Notes: generated by a model from the sequence alone, not told the origin. Shown: positions 52,418 through 63,915, numbered from the stretch's first letter. The stretch is 64,000 nt of DNA from Phascolomyces articulosus (GCA_025677815.1 JAIXMP010000008.1:806001-870000); one strand, 5' to 3'. Numbers and translations are program-made.

Positions 52418-54581
52418 TTATTGTGATGTTCTTCTTTTTGATGATGAGGATGATTTAGATTCTGAGGAAGTTGGTGATGATGGTAGAAAATTTCCAGGAA
52501 GGCACCAGTGATCTCCTCCTGTGTATATTCTTATCGGCCGAGAAACACTATTAAGTGAATCAACAGTTTCATCTACAATTTTTTTTTCCGTTATATGCAA
52601 GGGTAAAAAGTGGAAGTAACGAAGAAACCAGATTTGAATCACTGTGTGGAAAATCCAAAGGATCAGTTTTTCGCACACGTGTGATGTATCCTGCAGGAAC
52701 GTTAACATCCAACAGTGAAGCGCAACCACCTACATAAATACATTAAGAATTATTTTCACGTTAGTACAAGCTTCATATATAAACTAGCTCCTATATCCAC
52801 TAAGTTGACACAAAAATCATATTTACCACTAATGCTATATCCGATAACATGAGATTTATGAAGGAGACTGGAATCGTATGTCAAAGCAAGTAACATGTCT
52901 CGTAATACTAATGGCATTTTGAGAGAACAGTCATGGAACTCCTTCGTTTGGTCTTTGGTGGCTCCTACTTCGCAGCACCCAACTTCTCGTGATCCATACA
53001 CATATACAGTGTCTCCTCGACGACCCATTTTTCGATTGGTTATGGCATTGATTGATGACAATTGACGGGAGGCATTCACAGCGTTGGTATTTGCTTTGCT
53101 TGAAATTTCAGTGCTGTACAATAAAAAAAACATAAGTTAAACCCACCTTTAAAACCACCCAGCATCATTACTAGTAACCCATTCCTTTAATTTCTTACCC
53201 TTTAGCTACAATATCCGATCCAAGAAAAATAGTATTCAAGAATCCAAACGAAAGATATTGTTGGTCGGTTTCCGGCATATCCGCGATGTTAAATGAACAG
53301 GACTTGAAGAAAAGGTGAGCAATATTCTGTAATTCTCTTGATAGCCACACTTTCAAATGCTCGGCTGAAGAATCATTTATTTCAATGGTTCTCGCATATT
53401 TATATACGTCAACACTGGTTTTCTATAATAAAAAGCATTTACTACTGTTGATATCTTCGTATTGCTTGTTATAGTATATGTTGTTATCATTGGTGTTTAT
53501 TTTTTTTTTGTTATACAGAATTTTGAATTCAATCCTGTATACACATACCACTTTTCTTAGGTCTGAATAATAACATCTAAGTTCCTCCGGTTCGCTGCAT
53601 TCAAGTTGGCCACCCTCTTTTTCTATCTCTTTTAATTCGGCTTCAGTAAAAACTTTCATCCAATTTTTATCCGACAAATCTAAGATGAGTGATTGAGAAG
53701 GACTAAAAAGAAAAAAAAAGAGCAAAAATTATTTATTAACTGACAGTCGACGATTACAGTATCAAATCAGATAAATATGATATTCACTTACTGATAGAAG
53801 TTGCACTCCAAGGCGAAGTTCATGACCTTCTCCTCCACTGACAAAAGGCTGGTTTGATCCTTTTCTGCTTGCGCTTTTGTTGAATCCAGGTACCAAAAGT
53901 TTTCTTTGTGTGCTTCGGCGAATTTTTTGAAACGTTCGCGTAACACTTCTTTATCCTTTTCTGTGATTCGTGTTTTTAATGTTGGCAAGGAAGAAGAGCG
54001 AGACGATGGCGACGATGGGTGCGAAGAGGGGGATGATGATGACGATGGACTAGCTGCGTTGTTATTATTAGTAGGATGAGTTGTCGATATCGAGTTGTTG
54101 CTGTTGCTGTTGCCAGTGGGAGAACTAATAATGGCTCCCGAGCCTTTACATAAATATAAGTATACAAACAAGAACACAAAAAAAGAAAAAGAAAAAATAG
54201 ACCGAACATACGTGAAAGCTTACCAAATAGCTTCTTCCAACGAACCCGTGATTTTGTCTAATACGCTCGAATTAATATAGTCTGTTGTATAATTACCCAT
54301 GGCAGATCCGTTAAAAAAAGTACTTACCAAAGTTTTTTTTAATATGTTTGCTTCTTGTTGAATAATGGAAGGCCAATATTTGTTCAATGATTTGTTACTG
54401 GGAGTGTTTTGTGTAATATAATCAACATGTTTTTCGACAAAATCAGCGATACTGGTTATTTCATTGCTTGTAAGATATTGACGAACAATTTCTAAGAAGA
54501 GGAAAAAGGAGTTTAGTTTACTACACGTAATATGAAAAATATTTCTTTTTTCTCACCTTCTGCAACGTCATTTGTTGGCAT
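52418..54581 (-). pseudogene. unnamed multi-exon gene (uncharacterised family) with a 1-nt frameshift near the 3' end
   Basis: Eight exons (54581-54557, 54491-54328, 54257-54224, 54143-53792, 53702-53549, 53422-53199, 53113-52827, 52729-52418). They sum to 1552 nt, one base more than a multiple of three. The extra base fits a run of nine A (52579-52587), where eight would keep the frame to the TAA at 52418; as written the protein stops early at 52569-52571. Notable segments are a Ser-rich linker (exon 4), a charged helix (EKDKEVLRERFKKFAEAHKE), and a conserved-looking core in exon 7: RKMGRRGDTVYVYGSREVGC followed by CEVGATKDQTKEFHDCSLKM and PLVLRDMLL. No signal peptide or TM segment. A paralogous broken fragment lies at 63.7-63.9 kb. 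No known domain was recognised. It is either a recent pseudogene or a functional gene with an assembly indel. Confidence 0.65.
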
Positions 54582-56314
54582 GGCAACTGTCGATTAATGT
54601 TAAATGCCCAATAGGTAACCATTTAAGAACAATCAAACCTGCTTCCAACCAGATTTCCGCAGTAAGCTGACGCGACCTAACCAGTAAACCAAAATTCAAA
54701 TCACACTTTTTAAGCTTCCCCAGACAGCTCTAGACAAAGAAGAAAGAAGGGACCTCTCTTTTTTCTTCACATATTCAAAACAGTAAGAGATTATTATTAA
54801 ACTGTAATATTATATATTTTTCTAACACTACTCTATACTAATATAAGTGCATACACCTTCTTTTACATAGTGGTGTTGCTTTGTATTAAAAAAGAGCGTG
54901 ATTGAATATTATTTTTCTGAAATTTCTTACACTAAAAAAATAAATGGAGGGAATCTGTTACTTGAACCAAGCTAAGTATCAAACCATTTTTTTTATTTTT
55001 TCTACGGTTTACTTTTTTTTTTTCAAAGGGTTCTTTGATGCACTCATTGTAATCCGAGTAGGCAGTGAAAGACCATGTAGTTTATTCTGCCTCTCTTCTC
55101 CCTCCTGAACTGCGTTTTTTTGTGCTGTTATGTGAAAGACCATGTAGTTCGTTCTACCTCTCTTCTCCCTCCATAACTGCATTTTCTTCTATGATCATTT
55201 ATATTACACGCATGATTTTTTATTCTATTTTTTATTAACCAATAATTTATATTTTAGAGAATATATGTGTTTTAAAATATGCAAGCAGTTCAAACGAACA
55301 TGGTGACAAGAAGGATTTGGGGAGGAGTAATTCCACAGCAAACAACGTTGAGTATCACTGGTGCTGGGCAATAAACAGTTTTTTATGCTACTTCCTGTCA
55401 AGAGGCAGCATATTTTTATACCATCACATATGGTTTTTACATTTCAAATGGATTATTCAGGCAGTGCGTATAGAAGCAAGTGGGGACAAATCCATAACAC
55501 AGGACAAAAAAAATATGATTCTGATTATATCAACCGGACTGATGTTATCCTGTTATCAGAACAACAAAACCACCTCAAAAACCCAAAAGTGATAACGAAA
55601 ATCAATATATTTCTAGTGTAAACCAATCCTATACCCTATAATACATGACTTCTTTTATTGTATTATTATTAGTAATATTGATAACAAGTTATATAATCGA
55701 CAGTGTAATATAACAAAACTGATAAAATAAAAATCAAAGGACTCTGGTGGAGATAGATATTACAAATTTGGGACACGCATAGCATGCCTTGACCCATGGG
55801 AATATAGCACTCACTATATAGGCTCTCCGAAAATCAAATAAATTTCTATATCAATTATCTAAGTTGTGCATGTACTGTGACACGGATTATGCTTTTCTCC
55901 TATGTATATTATTCATCATCATGCAAACGGGTAATTCCCTTCTTGATTCTCACCTTCATCGTTCACACGTTCTATAATTTCCGTTATTCACACAGACTTA
56001 TAGCATACGCAATTTAAATGATGTAGTCCATAAGAAATATTATACCGTAATGCACACGTAGTGGCAGTCCATCCATGATGAGCAATTTAATATAAATAGA
56101 GAGATTATTTTGAATCGTAATAAACTTCACTGAATTATTTTGGGGTCTCGTTGATTTATCTCGTCTCCTGCTTATTTCATTTATTGTTTGGTATTTATTG
56201 ATACAACAAAGGGCAACGGAGGGGAATTATTGTTACTCAAAGTTGGTATCTATAATTCCTAACAACAGATACATATTTTTAGCTTTCCTACTATGGATAA
56301 AATAGAAAGATGCA
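54582..56314. other. intergenic region with tandem repeat
   Basis: About 1.7 kb, AT-rich. It contains a 67-bp-spaced imperfect direct repeat (listed separately) and two overlapping plus frames at 55317-55621 that may be transposon debris but show no recognisable motif. Confidence 0.35.
55065..55188 (+). repeat. two imperfect direct copies, about 57 bp each, 67-bp period
   Basis: gtgaaagaccatgtagtt, a ctctcttctccctcc block and an actgc end recur at 55065 and 55132 with a few substitutions. Confidence 0.7.
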
Positions 56315-56815
56315 ATGAACATAATTCGATTTGATTCAGAGGTGATTGGCCAATTACGAGAGGTGTTTAATGTTTATGCTACCATTGACGATGGTTTGGA
56401 AAAGAAGGGTGTGGCTTCTTTATTGCAACAAAAAATTAAAGAGATTTATAAAAAACTGGAAAAAACTGAAAATATCTTTGTTTGATATTTTATTCAGAAG
56501 ATCAATAGAAATTCAATGGGTTATGCACGAATGTTTCTTTTTTCTTCTATAATTCCGGATGTAGTAGATGACGACGAACCTGTTTCTAAAGAAGGGGATG
56601 ACGATGAGCAGCAGGAAGAGGACGAAGTAGTTGCAGTTAATTTTAACAATAGTTACTATGATGATGATTACAATGATGATAATGGCGACGATGACCTTAA
56701 TTTATTGATTACTTTAATGGAAGACATGAATGTGGTACTTACTAATACTGACGACAACATTATTAACTATAATAAAGATCATGTTGCTGCTCAATATATA
56801 GACATCACTGATTAA
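56315..56815 (+). pseudogene. hypothetical ORF interrupted by one in-frame TGA (56 + 109 codons)
   Basis: From the ATG at 56315 a protein-like frame runs FDSEVIGQLREVFNVYATID then DGLEKKGVASLLQQKIKEIY to a TGA at 56483-56485. The same frame continues open for 109 codons (YFIQKINRNSMGYARMFLFS, then a very acidic Asp/Glu-rich part) to TAA at 56815. No intron of normal size removes the stop. No family was recognised. Either a fresh nonsense mutation or two unrelated frames; the shared frame and protein-like first half favour the former. Confidence 0.4.
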
Positions 56816-57931
56816 TTATTTGTTTAATATTATATTATATATTTATCAATTGTTCCTTCTACCAATTTATATTTTTATTACATATGTTTTATTATTATTT
56901 TTTATCCGTGACCCTCTATCTATTTATAACTATTATACTAAAAATTATTGACCTACTCAAACCTTTTATGTCGTTCTGTTGTTATTATTTTATATTTCTG
57001 TACAAATTTCAAATTTTTTCGTGGTAAGTTATAAATGTAATAGGTGGCATACAGTACTAAAATTTTATTATGGCACATATTAATTTGATTAAAAATGTGA
57101 CAAAACGTTATGAAATTTTTAGTAACAGGAGTACACAACAAGAAGTTTGAATGAGTTAGTAAGAAGGTAAAGTATGTTTGTGTTATTAGAAAAAGTTTTT
57201 CATATTCTCGTACGTATGTACTTACTATAATATGCGGGGCATATCAAAAAATAAATACTCGTATGTAAAATTAGTGCCCAGCTTATGACCGATCTTTTTA
57301 TAAATGCATATTCTATAGGTAATAAGTAAACCAACCGCTAATAGATGGAGCCAAGTTAGCAAACCTATATACAGAAATAAGTTAAAGTATTTATACCCAA
57401 TGTGTCATCACATAATTATATAAAAACCATTATAATATCCTTATCTCTACATTGCATGAAAGAAAATAATAACACATAGATATGATGGATATATAAATAT
57501 TTTAGTTTTGTCGTAACTAAAAATAATGGTTACTATCATTTCCTTTTTTGATTTATTTTTGTAACACCTTATCGTTGTTATCGTATTTGCATTTTATTAT
57601 GCCACGTATTTATTATCCATCATCATAATAATTATTCGAACACGTATTCAACTGACAGTCATGAACACGTATTGTCTTCTCTAGCGTTCCTTATACATTA
57701 TCATTACTAGTTTATTATATATTTTATTATTATCTCAAGTAGTTGAAAAAGATATAAATACTCCTCATCATTTAATCAATAAACATCATCTTTTCACGTT
57801 ATTCTTTATTTTATCACTACTCTTCTGTTGTCTTCATTTCTATTGGCTTGGTATTGATCCGCCATATTTATTACGACAGTTGACCTTATTGTATCGTTAG
57901 AAATTTATAATAAGTATACAATGGAGTATGA
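56816..57931. other. AT-rich spacer
   Basis: About 1.1 kb of very AT-rich DNA. The frame at 56953-57141 is not protein-like. Nothing else was recognised. Confidence 0.35.
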
Positions 57932-57934
57932 TTC

Positions 57935-58058
57935 CACTACGGGAAAGAATTTTGTTAAATCTTGTTCATTCTGGTAATTTCAATAAAATAACTGCTTGGA
58001 TCAATTTTATTGAAATTACCAGAATGAACAAGATTTAACAAGTTTCTTTCCCGTAGTG
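57935..58058. mobile_element. 124-bp hairpin MITE with CACTA-type ends
   Basis: Left arm 57935-57989 and right arm 58003-58058 are reverse complements over about 55 nt with only two mismatched positions, around a loop of about 14 nt. Both ends begin CACTACGGGAAAGAA. The element is flanked on both sides by TTC (57932-57934 and 58059-58061), a possible 3-bp target-site duplication. CACTA ends and 3-bp duplications are the hallmarks of the CACTA (En/Spm) superfamily; assignment to it is inferred. Confidence 0.75.
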
Positions 58059-58061
58059 TTC

Positions 58062-58393
58062 GATACTGTCGATATTATCAACTATTTTATTTTTATGTTA
58101 TTTTAGCAAAACTTTTTATGCTATTAACAAAAAAAAAGAACCTAGTTATCAGTTGTTATTAATAGGTGTATAATAAAAGGAAAGGAAAGGAAAGGAAAGG
58201 AAAGGAAAAGAATATATATATATATATATACTATTGACTACACACAGAATGGCACCAATACCCTAACTACTCAATATAATTAAACCCTAAAAAACGAGGA
58301 GAAGGCGGTATATCATTATTAGTCTGACCTGATCTTAACCTACATGTTCATCACTACCCCCAACAACAATCGATACACACTCACATTCCGAAT
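58062..58393. repeat. spacer with (AAAGG)n and (TA)n microsatellites
   Basis: A pentanucleotide AAAGG run of about six copies at 58176-58208 is followed by (TA)n at 58212-58230. It lies immediately upstream of the LINE coding debris and could be part of its 5' region or an older repeat. Confidence 0.6.
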
Positions 58394-60770
58394 AAGCACT
58401 TATATATTTCATGGAGTATATTTGCCCACCATCACCACACAATAAAAACGACCATAACCTACATAAAGAACTGCTGGATCAGTTATACATTGACTACCAC
58501 ATCATTATTCTGGGTGACCTGAATGCACGCTCTAAAACAATAACATGTAACCATAGCAACAACGCAAGAGGCATTCATGTTCTGGAATCATTTATCCTAG
58601 CACATGGTCTACATGTTTGGAATGGGTCTTTAGCAAGGGGACAACCTAATTTCGGTACAAATGCTGGTCATAGTATCATTGATATATATATATCAAGGGA
58701 ATATGCGTTTGCAAACCCTATAATTGATATACATGATATGACATCACTCAAAACCCATCACCACCACTGTTATTTATCATTTACACCTCACCAACCATAG
58801 CAACCACTCCCATCTCCAAATGCACCAAGACAACGTTGGAAGTTACAGCGACTCACCAATCCAAAAGTTAAAAACCTTTACAAAACAATATTCGAAGACA
58901 GTATTAGTAGTATCCACCAGCTTTTCTCGATCAACTGGAAGATAGCCATAAAATGATTCCACATAAACCTACCATTGAACAGGTAGAACACGGGATTACG
59001 GCAGCTATCTACAATGCCCTGGACAACAGCGTGACTCAACACAAAAACGAACCAAAAAATGGAAATGGTACTGGAATGACGATGTACAACAGAAAGCAAA
59101 TTCACCGGGAGGAGCATATAGTAGAAGATTATCGTACGTGCACAATTTTGGTCCTACTACACAACAATATATGAAGAATCTACTAAAACAGTAAGAAGGA
59201 CACAGCTTCAATCTTGGAAACATTTTTGTACCAAATTAGGAAATACTCCAGATAATGAAGCCAACACGATAATAAAAAGAATGTGTAGAAACAGACAAAC
59301 AACATATACATTCTCACATCCAGAAGGGCCACAACAAGCAGCAGAACTAATGGTAAATCATTTATCCAGAGTTTTTGGTGGAGAACGACCACATTTAAAC
59401 CCAGGTCGCCAGCTACACCTGGAACAAAAAGATGAAACCGAAAAAGTAAGCGAAAATGTATCCCCTGCTTCCAGTATCGAATATATAATCAGTAAAATGG
59501 CACCAAGGAAAGCACCCGGTGACGACCATATCACTGGGACAATGATTAAACCTATCAAAGAAACATTATCAGAACTACTTACTAGTAAATTATTTCAACT
59601 TTGCTGGAATTGGTCATGGATACCTACCCCATGGCGTACTGCCCAAGTTGTTCCCATCTTCAAAAAAGGAGATCCTACCTCTGCCAGTAATTATAGACCT
59701 ATTAGTCTAACGAGTGTGATACGGAAGATTCTGGAATGATGCTTATTACTCAAGCTACTTAGAAACATACCAGCACTAGACATTGGTCAAGGTTGTTTCC
59801 GCCACCATCGACGTGCATTAGATGAAGCCTTCTCTCTGCACCCTTATCCAACAATTTGCACAACAATACAAAACATCACCAATGCTTGCATCCTTGACAA
59901 TAAATCAGCATACAATTCAGTAGACAGGCAAATAATTTGGTCAGCATTGAAGTGTCACATTCCGAGCGCTCTGTTCCATTTGATGATACGCCATGTGTTC
60001 GATGAAGTACGGATAACTGGCATTCTTCAAACTACCAATCACACTTTATCCATCCAGCTAGAGGAGTTCATCAAGGTTCTATCCTTAGCCCCCTTTTATA
60101 TGTTATCTTCATTAATACACTTCCACGACGATTACACTTTCAAATGCACTACAGCAGCCATCAACCTCTTATTATATGAACAGTACCTCCAGATGGAAAA
60201 ACAGAAGCTTCAATCCAAGATAAAACATATATAGGCAACAAATATGGTTGTCCAAATAAAAATCGACCAGATACATCTACCACCATTATCCTATACCTAC
60301 TTTATGCAGATGATGTTGCCATATTGGGTCCTCCATCTGACATGAAAAAAACTGCTGAAAAACACTCAATTAACTTGGGCTATTGATGGCATCCTCAAAA
60401 ATGCGCAATAATCGAACCACTACCAACATTACCAGCAACACCAACAACATCTAAAACTAGAGACATATACTACCTCTACAATACCCTAATTCTAACCAAA
60501 ACTAGTTTTCAATACCTGGGACTACCTTTTACCGGGAAAGAAATGGACCTAGAACATGTTAGCCAACGTACTTCAAAAGTACAGGAAATATGGTACTCCT
60601 ACGTCAAATGGGAATTTATCTCTATGGTGTAGGCCTATGGCAAGCGCTACGTGCATAACGAACATTCAGGTTTTTGAAAAGTTTGATACCTTGCCCATGA
60701 TGCTTCTGTTAGCACAAGTCCTCCTCCATCACTATGGAAGGACCAGTGCATCCAGGACATAGAATTTAAG
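58394..60770 (+). mobile_element. decayed non-LTR retrotransposon (LINE) with endonuclease and reverse-transcriptase pieces
   Basis: Plus-strand fragments in several frames. At 58411-58800 is the C-terminal half of an apurinic-type endonuclease with HIIILGDLNARSK and GHSIIDIYIS. At 59281-59739 is the N-terminal part of the reverse transcriptase with APRKAPGDDHITGTMIK, WRTAQVVPIFKKGDP and NYRPISLTSVIRKILE, ended by TGA. At 59880-60234 is the next RT block with LDNKSAYNSVDRQIIW. Near 60300 is LLYADDVAILGP, the YADD catalytic box, and near 60515 SFQYLGLPF. Several stops and frame changes separate them, so the copy is dead. The N-terminal endonuclease half and any ORF1 are missing or unrecognisable. 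Confidence 0.85.
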
Positions 60771-61393
60771 ACCTGCGCAGAGAGTGATATATTTTTGGTA
60801 ATTCATGTGCCCAGACATGTAGCAATGAATTTTTTTTGATTACCCATTAATAATTTTTTTTTATTATATAAAATATATAAATTATTATTCACTAATAATT
60901 AATCGTTTTTCTGATTACGATCTCGTGCTGAACGTGGTCATAACTGGCCACAAGGTTTTCGCTTTCGTCGCTGTTGAATGGATGAAGGGGAAGAAGAAAG
61001 AGTGGATGAAGAGGAAAGAATGAATGAGGATGAAGGGGACGGACGAGGAAAGAACAGAAAATGGAGTGGAAAGAGAAGGAGTGGAAAGAGAAGGAGTGGA
61101 AAGAGAAGGAGTGGAAAGAGAAGGAGTGGAAGATTCATTTGGTTGTTGTTATTGTTTTTGTGCGGCTTGCGAGAGAGAAGAAGGAGCAAGTGTTGAAAGT
61201 GTTGTTGCTGGTTGATCACTATTTAAAATTTTGTACGTGTTAGCAAAATATGAAGAGAGAGATATTATTTAATTTTAACTTACGTTGTCTGTTCGTCAAT
61301 GATACTAGATGATCTATAAAGAAAAAGGTAAAGATTAACAACAAAGCTTAACATGTACATGAAACATAGCTTACATATCCATCATAAATCTTT
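60771..61393. other. LINE 3' flank and low-complexity region
   Basis: AT-rich tail (60830-60905) followed by a purine-rich low-complexity stretch with the 15-bp minisatellite. All frames are open through the purine-rich part because of composition, so no coding call is made. Confidence 0.4.
61063..61132 (+). repeat. 15-bp minisatellite, about 4.7 copies
   Basis: Unit ggagtggaaagagaa repeated essentially without change. Confidence 0.9.
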
Positions 61394-61995
61394 CAGAACT
61401 GGCTGAGAACGATGAGCTTCAAGACACCCCTCCTTGGCTCGAGAGGTTCATACGGTTCCTAAATTCGTATTTGTTAGTGTTATTAATGAAATAAAAAGTT
61501 TGAGTATCATTATAAATCTTTATATTGGTAATATTGTTTCTTTGCTCATCTTGAACATAATATATGAATGCGATCTACTTTGGTGAGATTATTCAGTTTA
61601 TTATACATATTTTCGAAGGTACGCCATCAAATACGATCTTATAAATATTTGCAATCTGTATATATATAAACTATGCTAACATATTTAATTAGAACATGAA
61701 CATCCACTGAGTCTAGTAAAAGTATATGGCAATCTCTCCGTCACTGAATATGGACCAGACATCAGGCTGAAAAAAGGTGTTGCATTCGGATACAGAGGAG
61801 AAAACAACTCCAATAGCGGTGATAGGTTTATAGTTATGCACGTAGAAAATATACAAGGCTATGCTGTAATGTTGAGATCTATACTGGTAGAAGGGAGTTT
61901 TTTTTTATATATGATTCCAGGAGAGGTTCATGTTGGAAGAGTGCGATATTTATCAAACGATTTTTTTTATTCAAGTTTTTTCTCCAAAATTTAAA
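61394..61995 (+). pseudogene. transposon-like coding fragment, spliced, unknown family
   Basis: A piece starting near 61394 reads NLSELAENDELQDTPPWLER (plus FIRFLNS). A second exon near 61565-61618 reads MNAIYFGEIIQFIIHIFE and ends at a gtacgc donor. It joins in frame across a GT-AG intron to 61693, giving EHEHPLSLVKVYGNLSVTEY, then IRLKKGVAFGYRGENNSNSG, then DRFIVMHVENIQGYAVMLRS, open to 61995. The arrangement resembles the C-terminal end of transposon-borne proteins of Mucoromycota; this is from memory and weak. No start and no clean link between the first two pieces were found. Confidence 0.35.
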
Positions 61996-63449
61996 TATGG
62001 AAGTTCGTGTAATCAAAAATTGCACTGGATGCGCTGGTTGCACTGGCTGCACTGGATGCACTGGATGCGCTAGATGCACTGGATGCACTGGATGCGCTGG
62101 TTGCACTGGCTGCACTGGCTGCACTGGCTGCACTGGATGCACTGGATGCGCTGGTTGCACTGGCTGCACTGGCTGCACTGGCTGCACTGGCTGCACTGGC
62201 TGCACTGGCTGCACTGGCTGCACTGGCTGTACTGGCTGTACTGGCTGTACTGGATCCTTCCCATGGTGCATTCTTCAAAGCATTTGCTACAGAAGCCCAT
62301 GGGGTGCTTTTAACCTGCTTATCCCCCTTTCCACACCGTACCAATGCATCATCTGTTTTTATCATAATAAATCACTGAAAAATAAACTAGGCCACCATCT
62401 AATGCTTACTATATTAGGCACACGTTTTTTCTCGAATCAGGGCTTTTCCAGTCTTTGGGTCCATGGAATCAACTATATAGTCATATTTTCATATAACATA
62501 TATTAGTATAAATAAAACTAGCATAATATAATCCTAAAAGCAATATATACCCTACCATCCAAATAACAGGCATCAATTCCACTGGATGAAGAAGATGACG
62601 ATGCTGCTGTTCCTTGGGTCATGGATAACGTTGATGGTGATGATGATGTTGATGGTACGTTCGAACGTCCAAGTGCAATATCCTGTAATTCTAAATTGAT
62701 CGTTCTAGCCTTATGCTTTAATATTAAAAATAATAAAATGTTAGCTTACCTTTCTGCTTCAGGAATACTTCCGCATCAAACGATCTCACCATCTGGTGTT
62801 TCGTTGCAATATCGTAGGCCATTTCTATTTAAAAAAATCAGTTTTAACTTTAACTAGATTGCTTATTACCCTTTATATGCGTGATGACACCGAAGAATGC
62901 TGTCACTTCAGACTACCTCCAGCAAAGATTATGATACATTCGGCTCCAAATTGTTTCTTCACTTCTTTATGAAGCTCGTATAATCTTTATCTATCTTACT
63001 CCGTAGCTTTTTTTTCAATATCAGTTGTTGTCTTAATACTATTATCCATTTCCTTAGTGTATTCATCCATCAGTTGGGGATCCTCTTTTAATCGTTTATA
63101 AATCACAGAGGCATCCTTGGCAAATTGCCCTGTTTCGTTGTTTCCTAGATATAAATAAGTAATAAATCATTATGATTTGAACGAAAAGCTATACGATAAA
63201 TTAACTTTGAGACCCACTATTTCCCAATAACCCTTTTCCAGCTATTCTGCAAGCGTAGTTCCAGCAAGTTTGTGTTGGTTTTATGCGGGGGTGGATTGCT
63301 TCACCGCCATCTTGCCCGAGCATGACGTTTTGAATGTCGTCAACATCGCAGTTTAGTTAGTATGCGAGAGCAATTATTTCCTGTTTTTGGCGTTGACACA
63401 ACTCGGAAATTCGTACTAAAGCGTTGTTGTTAAAGCGAGGATGTACCAT
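61991..63449 (-). pseudogene. broken gene of an uncharacterised family with an Ala/Ser repeat tail
   Basis: Minus-strand exons can be followed from ATG 63449: MVHPRFNNNALVRISELCQR, then QKQEIIALAY, a stop (63357-63359), then NCDVDDIQNVMLGQDGGEAI and PTQTCWNYACRIAGKGLLG. Next comes GQFAKDASVIYKRLKEDPQL (63110 area), which ends at further stops, then LYELHKEVKKQFGAECIIIF near 62960. Pieces EMAYDIATKHQMVRSFDAEV and DIALGRSNVPSTSSS follow, and lastly a frame to 61991 holding about 26 copies of the 9-bp repeat as Ala-Ser/Thr. The first half loosely recalls an HMG-box layout (inferred, weak). At least three stops make it non-functional. Confidence 0.5.
62021..62253 (-). repeat. 9-bp minisatellite, about 26 copies
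   Basis: Unit TGCACTGGC with TGCACTGGA, TGCGCTGG(A/T) and TGTACTGGC variants. The variants are ordered: GTA-type units cluster at the right end and GGA-type at the left. The period is a multiple of three, so all frames stay open through it. Confidence 0.95.
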
Positions 63450-63719
63450 GTTTTTTAAAATGAATTTAATACTAAATGAATAATAAGAGAATAAAACTGT
63501 TTTTAGTTTCTAACCTCAGTGTAGCAGAAGCTGAATCTAACCACATTTAGACTTTGCTGGCGACATTGCCAGGCCTTTCAAACTCATTTCCCAGTAAATA
63601 ACCGGTGCTTAAGAAGCCCTCAGAATGGTTGCATGCTCTGAGGTTTTCCAACTAACTCGCGATTTTATCTAATCGGTTTAAGTTGATTTAGTTTAATAGT
63701 ATATGATTATACATAAGAG
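63450..63719. other. spacer between the broken genes
   Basis: About 270 bp. A minus-strand stretch with HSEGFLSTG-like reading may be further debris, but no exon could be fixed. Confidence 0.3.
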
Positions 63720-63734
63720 ATGTGTTAAAAGTAC

Positions 63735-63915
63735 TTACTAAGTTCTTGTTTGCTACTGCTGCTTTATCGCGAATAAGGTTTGATCAGAATTTCTCATATG
63801 ATTTATCAGGTGGAGTGTTTTGCTTAACAAAGTTGATGTGTTTTTTCACAAAATCTGCGTTAGACGGATTTTCATGTTTTTCGAATAACTTTGTAGTAAA
63901 AAGAAAGATGAAGGC
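63735..63915 (-). pseudogene. fragment of a paralogue of the 52.4-54.6 kb gene, with stop
   Basis: On the minus strand the frame reads LFEKHENPSNADFVKKHINF then VKQNTPPDKSYEKF, stop, SNLIRDKAAVANKNL. This aligns with residues from exon 2 of the gene at 52418-54581 (TSIADFVEKHVDYITQNTPS, NKSLNKYWPS, EANILKKTL). The codon for Trp in that gene is a TGA here. Only the first conserved exon was seen; upstream sequence leaves the window. Confidence 0.6.

Noticed and set aside
54264..54327. Coding read-through between exons 2 and 3 of the unnamed gene
   Set aside because: The stretch is open, but joining it to exon 4 breaks the frame. Splicing at ttag|aca keeps KSRVRWKKLFGSG in frame.
55317..55621. 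Two overlapping plus frames as a DDE transposase core
   Set aside because: IPQQTTLSITGAG slightly recalls a transposase strand, but no catalytic Asp/Glu pattern or consistent frame was found.
60978..61243. Overlapping plus and minus frames rich in Arg/Lys/Glu or Leu/Pro
   Set aside because: The purine-rich 15-bp satellite keeps all frames open; there is no independent sign of coding.
61997..62506. Plus-strand frame of repeated Cys-Thr-Gly (169 codons)
   Set aside because: It is a frame artefact of the 9-bp satellite. The minus-strand frame fits the neighbouring gene debris better, and all six frames are open there.
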